A DNA stretch of 64,000 bases from Chimaeribacter coloradensis (GTDB lineage: Bacteria > Pseudomonadota > Gammaproteobacteria > Enterobacterales > Enterobacteriaceae): the NCBI RefSeq assembly GCF_002858715.1, contig NZ_PJZH01000009.1, forward strand, positions 1 to 64,000, given 5' to 3'. How positions within the stretch are numbered: the first letter of the stretch is position 1; each line of letters starts with the position of its first letter. Below the pieces are notes generated by a model. That model had not been told where the DNA came from. It saw only the letters and a program-made list of their open reading frames with translations, and ran no database searches. A program made the translations under genes and the position numbers. Of the stretch, positions 60,948-64,000 are shown piece by piece.

Positions 60948-61949
60948 TCAGAATGGCCCAAATTTTATTATAGGTGCAATGGCTGAACCTACAGATGGAG
61001 CTGTTCCATTTTGTAGATATATAATCATCTCCAACGACTCACACTTTGTTTTTTTCTCAATTAAATCAATTAGTGTTAACAGTAAATTGTGAAAGTCTTT
61101 TATTGTTGTTGGTTTCTCTGGAATCTGGATGCTGCTATGCTCAATACTAAGCATTGAAAAAGGTGGAATTTTTACACCATGAGTATGATTCCACTCTGCC
61201 ATATTTAATGCTTGTTTAGCATGGTTCAGATAATGATGATCTTTTATATTCACCAATAGTTCAACTATGTCTATAGTTAATACGGTGGAGAATTTAATAA
61301 GGTAATTATCTATACTCTCCTTTAATTTATTGTTTTCAAGATCTATGAATTTTCCCCATGACATTATATTGGAACCATATTTTGTTTGCTGAGATGAAAA
61401 GTTTTGAACAGAAATTTGATCAAAATAGTCTTGGTTGAATAAAGATTTTGGTCGTATTCTCAATGTATCTCTTTCAGTGTTGAATGTTACTTTATATGTT
61501 TCTGCAAGTATCTCCAAATAACTAACTATAATTGGCTTTAGGATTATAAGTAATTTTGCTATTTTTTGCTCTTCTATTTCTTTCTCATGTTCTTCTTTTA
61601 TTTTATCCTTTTTATCGCTTAGTTTTTGAGATATACCATTTAAAAACAAGCCAATCGTAATTACACCTAATACGACTTGGGTTGTTATAGCAATTAAAAG
61701 AGATGATGAGTCAAGTTTAGGGGTTATATCACCGAAACCGAGAGTTGTCACTGTGACAACACTAAAGTAAGTTGCTTGTATGAAATTTAAATATCCTGAT
61801 TTAAAATCGTTGCTGAAGAAAATGTTGTATATTAAAGCAAATGAGATAATATTGATGAAGTAAAATAACGCATATGCATAAGGCGGGTATGATGTTACAT
61901 CAAAAAATTTTTTTGATGTGTTGTTACTTGTCATTTCAATATTTTCCAT
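60948..61949 (-). CDS. two-transmembrane potassium-channel-like protein (AT-rich cargo gene)
   Basis: A 333-residue membrane protein (TTG 62003 would add 18). Numbered from 62003, hydrophobic segments lie at about 43-63 and 101-123. Between them is a pore loop with the K+ selectivity filter TTLGFGD (86-92). A charged, probably coiled segment (127-148, KKDKIKEEHEKEIEEQK) leads to a cytoplasmic domain of about 200 residues that I do not recognise; it has no RCK/TrkA-N motif. Base composition is far more AT-rich than all neighbours, a sign of separate acquisition. It lies beside replication genes of a mobile element, where defence or fitness cargo is often found. Function unknown. Confidence 0.82.
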   Translation of the reverse strand: MENIEMTSNNTSKKFFDVTSYPPYAYALFYFINIISFALIYNIFFSNDFKSGYLNFIQATYFSVVTVTTLGFGDITPKLDSSSLLIAITTQVVLGVITIGLFLNGISQKLSDKKDKIKEEHEKEIEEQKIAKLLIILKPIIVSYLEILAETYKVTFNTERDTLRIRPKSLFNQDYFDQISVQNFSSQQTKYGSNIMSWGKFIDLENNKLKESIDNYLIKFSTVLTIDIVELLVNIKDHHYLNHAKQALNMAEWNHTHGVKIPPFSMLSIEHSSIQIPEKPTTIKDFHNLLLTLIDLIEKKTKCESLEMIIYLQNGTAPSVGSAIAPIIKFGPF

Positions 61950-62204
61950 TTTATAAAAATTTCTTGATATCGATATTTTATCTTGATTGATGACGAACGC
62001 CAAATAAATATTCTTATGCTGTCTTTAGATTTTAACACTTTATATATCTGGATGTTCCCCCATTTTTACTAGCATAACAAACAGAAAACCAGCAATGGCG
62101 CGGGTTAAAAGGGCATCCCCCATCTTTCGCTGTTAAAGGTGAATAATGTGGGGGGGAGTCGAGTACCTGCCAGTGTATCCCCCCACAGATTCCGAGTTCC
62201 ATCA
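61950..62204. other. channel-RepA intergenic region with repeats
   Basis: Contains TTCCCCCATTTTT and a similar ATCCCCCATCTTT, 60 bp apart (62054 and 62115), and the inverted repeat TGTGGGGGG (62147-62155) / CCCCCCACA (62179-62187). These C/G-run motifs beside a replication gene could be part of an origin or a terminator for the leftward RepA transcript. No T tract follows the stem. Confidence 0.45.
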
Positions 62205-63257
62205 TCATTTCCCCGTATCCAGGAGCCGGATCTGTTCTCCATCGAGCACAATCAGTTGCTCGCGCAGCAGCTTCTCCAGCCAGCGCGAAAATTTCTTCTC
62301 GACGTTAATTCCCTTTGCGCGTAGATCGTCGCGCAAGAGCGCGCGGGTACAGGGCTTATTCTGGCTGATGCGTTGGTTAATACAGCGCCATAGCGCCGTA
62401 TGGTTGCGGGTGATATGAGGAACACCGGATGGAATGCCGCTACTCAGTAAGTCATTGTCTGGTTGCCGGGGATCGTCGTTCAGCACCAGCGAGGTCACTG
62501 GTTCGCCATCGCTATCGGTATAGATAACGACTTCCTCAAGATCGTAGGCGGTGACCTCCGGCATCTCCGCATCTTTCATCTTTGTACAACTCAGGGTGAT
62601 AGCGTTGCGACGTCCCTCGCGCCTGACGTTAAACTCGGCATCCAGCGCGGCCTGAAAAGCACTTGAACCGCGTGCGCCCCGTTCCTGATCCTTACCCGAA
62701 TGATGAACGATCATCATCGCCGCGCGGGTATGATACCGAATGGCGTCGCAACCCTGGATAAATGCGCCCATATCCCGCGCGGTGTTTTCATCTGAGTTAC
62801 CAAAACAGCGGGCCAGCGTATCGAGGATGATCAGCCGTACCGGCATTCCGGTCATAGTCTGAATGTCATGCGTCGCCAGGATCACCTGTTCGATGCTTCC
62901 CGGAGCGGCTGGAAAGATCGGGCAGTCGACGCGAAACAGGTTATCGAGCGCCATCTCGTCATTAACGCTGAGTTCCCAGGCGCGGATCCGCCGCGATACA
63001 CCGGTTCCTCCTTCTCCGGCGATAAACAGCACAGCCCCTTGATTGACTCGCCTTCCGCCCCATGACGTACCGCTGGCAATATGGCACGCCAGCGATACCG
63101 CCAGAAAGGATTTAAAAGAGCCGCCGGGGCCGTAAATACTGCACAGCGCCCCGGCGGGAATAAGCCCTTTCACCAGATAATCCTGACTGGTGTTAAACCC
63201 TTCAGAGCCCCGGCGCAGCGGAAGGGAGGTGGTGAGAGTACGGTCTGATGCTGTCAT
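62205..63257 (-). CDS. RepA-type hexameric helicase (AAA domain) of a mobile element
   Basis: A 350-residue RecA-fold ATPase like the helicase RepA of plasmid RSF1010. Walker A GPGGSFKS is near residues 44-51, Walker B LIILDTLARCFG near 141-152, with VHHSGKD as a sensor motif and a winged-helix-like C-terminus (KPCTRALLRDDLRAKG). With the upstream TOPRIM primase it forms a self-contained replication module typical of integrative and satellite elements in Enterobacterales. Starts 3 bp after the primase stop. Confidence 0.85.
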   Translation of the reverse strand: MTASDRTLTTSLPLRRGSEGFNTSQDYLVKGLIPAGALCSIYGPGGSFKSFLAVSLACHIASGTSWGGRRVNQGAVLFIAGEGGTGVSRRIRAWELSVNDEMALDNLFRVDCPIFPAAPGSIEQVILATHDIQTMTGMPVRLIILDTLARCFGNSDENTARDMGAFIQGCDAIRYHTRAAMMIVHHSGKDQERGARGSSAFQAALDAEFNVRREGRRNAITLSCTKMKDAEMPEVTAYDLEEVVIYTDSDGEPVTSLVLNDDPRQPDNDLLSSGIPSGVPHITRNHTALWRCINQRISQNKPCTRALLRDDLRAKGINVEKKFSRWLEKLLREQLIVLDGEQIRLLDTGK

Positions 63258-63260
63258 GGC

Positions 63261-64000
63261 TTACGACCTGAGATTTGCAGGAAGTTGCTGGTTGAACACA
63301 ATCCGGGAAATGGATTCACCGTAGTGACGGTAAAATTCATCCCAGTCGCTTAATGTAGTGTCTGCAGGGAGAACCACACAGCCCTTCACTACCTCCGCAG
63401 CGGCGGTTGCATTCAGCGACCCGGTATTTTTCTCCTGACTGCAATCATTATCGCCAGCCAGGATAAGGTGGCATTCAGGCCACTGCGCCCGGAAAGCGAT
63501 GGCCACATTTTTCAGGTTGTGCGCCGACAGGGCAGCAACGACCGGAAAATGATGAAGGCATGAGACCGCAAGCGCGGTTGCATATCCTTCGGTAATGATG
63601 ATGCCTTCCGGTGGTTTGTTGTCCGGTGCCCAGGGTTCCGGTCTACCGTTGCGGCTCGCCTGATGTACCGGGCAAAAACAATCCTTCAGATGGCTACCGG
63701 GCAGCAGGTACTTTTTCCCTCCAGGATGAATGAACTGCGCACCTGTATTTCGAATTGGCAATACCAGCGTACCCGCCCCGAAATGCACGCCGCAGATTGT
63801 CCGGCTACTACGTTCAGTCAGAAGCCACTGGGCTCGTCGCCAGCCTCGCGTTGTCAGATATGGCGCTTCTCCGGATTCACAATGGCGAAGCAGTGTCTTA
63901 ATACGCGATTCCATATTCAAAACCTGTGATTTTTCCCTGGCTGGCGGAACCAGCGGTACAGGATCCATGTCCTGCACCATTCCGGCGGCCGCAACCAGTG
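63261..64000 (-). CDS. TOPRIM-domain primase of a mobile element (runs to the window edge)
   Basis: At least 239 residues from ATG 63980, but the frame stays open to the right edge and no ribosome binding site precedes that ATG, so the gene probably begins outside the window. The TOPRIM domain is clear: IIITEGYATALAVS with the catalytic glutamate and LILAGDNDCSQ with the metal-binding D-x-D. The upstream part (GVHFGAGTLVLPIRNTGAQFIHPGGKKYLLPG) is the usual linker of phage/plasmid primases. A zinc finger, if any, is beyond the edge. Coupled to the RepA-type helicase. Confidence 0.82.
   Translation of the reverse strand, partial: LVAAAGMVQDMDPVPLVPPAREKSQVLNMESRIKTLLRHCESGEAPYLTTRGWRRAQWLLTERSSRTICGVHFGAGTLVLPIRNTGAQFIHPGGKKYLLPGSHLKDCFCPVHQASRNGRPEPWAPDNKPPEGIIITEGYATALAVSCLHHFPVVAALSAHNLKNVAIAFRAQWPECHLILAGDNDCSQEKNTGSLNATAAAEVVKGCVVLPADTTLSDWDEFYRHYGESISRIVFNQQLPANLRS

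Overview
The window is a chromosomal segment of an enterobacterium (Enterobacterales), GC-rich except for one AT-rich gene near the right end. The host assignment rests on gene order: rrn leader, yieP, rbs operon, kup, ravA-viaA, asnC, mioC, oriC, mnmG-rsmG, the atp operon, glmU-glmS, the pst operon with phoU, and then yieH-adeP-chrR-yieE. This is essentially the Escherichia coli origin region read in one direction. It differs from E. coli in lacking hsrA and asnA, in a shortened AtpB N-terminus, and in several accessory insertions. Genus is not settled by the sequence. The short AtpB form and the overall content would suit Erwiniaceae or a relative, but that is a weak inference from memory.

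Layout. 1-415: leader and tandem P1/P2 promoters of an rRNA operon whose 16S gene lies to the left of the window. 416-7137: yieP and the ribose operon rbsDACBKR with two RbsR operators. 7138-12245: kup, then the divergent MoxR/VWA pair ravA-viaA. 12311-13719: asnC, mioC and a complete replication origin oriC with DnaA boxes and three AT-rich 13-mers. 13720-23963: mnmG, rsmG and the nine-gene ATP synthase operon atpIBEFHAGDC ending at a strong terminator. 24194-27651: glmU-glmS, separated by an unusually strong hairpin.

27670-36790 is an accessory block inserted between glmS and pstS. It holds a GlxA/AraC-type regulator, an SDR oxidoreductase, an AhpD-like protein, a TetR regulator with three palindromic operators in front of a RidA-like gene, and a five-gene DMSO-reductase-type operon (A, B, C, an extra ferredoxin, and a TorD-type chaperone) behind an FNR-like site. 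37115-41832: the phosphate operon pstSCAB-phoU under tandem Pho boxes. 41860-44627: a TetR regulator divergent from a dehydroshikimate dehydratase fused to an HPPD-like domain. 44637-48344: the conserved yieH, adeP, chrR, yieE genes. 48674-54985: a chemoreceptor and a large inverse autotransporter (intimin/invasin family) with eight Ig-like repeats. 55430-60014: a complete sugar ABC transporter of the rhamnose (RhaSTPQ) type.

60075-64000 looks like one end of a mobile element of the P4-satellite or integrative kind. It carries an Ash-like small ORF behind a structured-RNA candidate, a 67-residue ORF whose ribosome binding site sits in a hairpin, an AT-rich two-transmembrane potassium-channel-like cargo gene, and a RepA-type helicase with a TOPRIM primase. 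No integrase or attachment site is visible, so the element probably continues past the right edge. The channel gene and the RNA region beside it are the best candidates for something undescribed.
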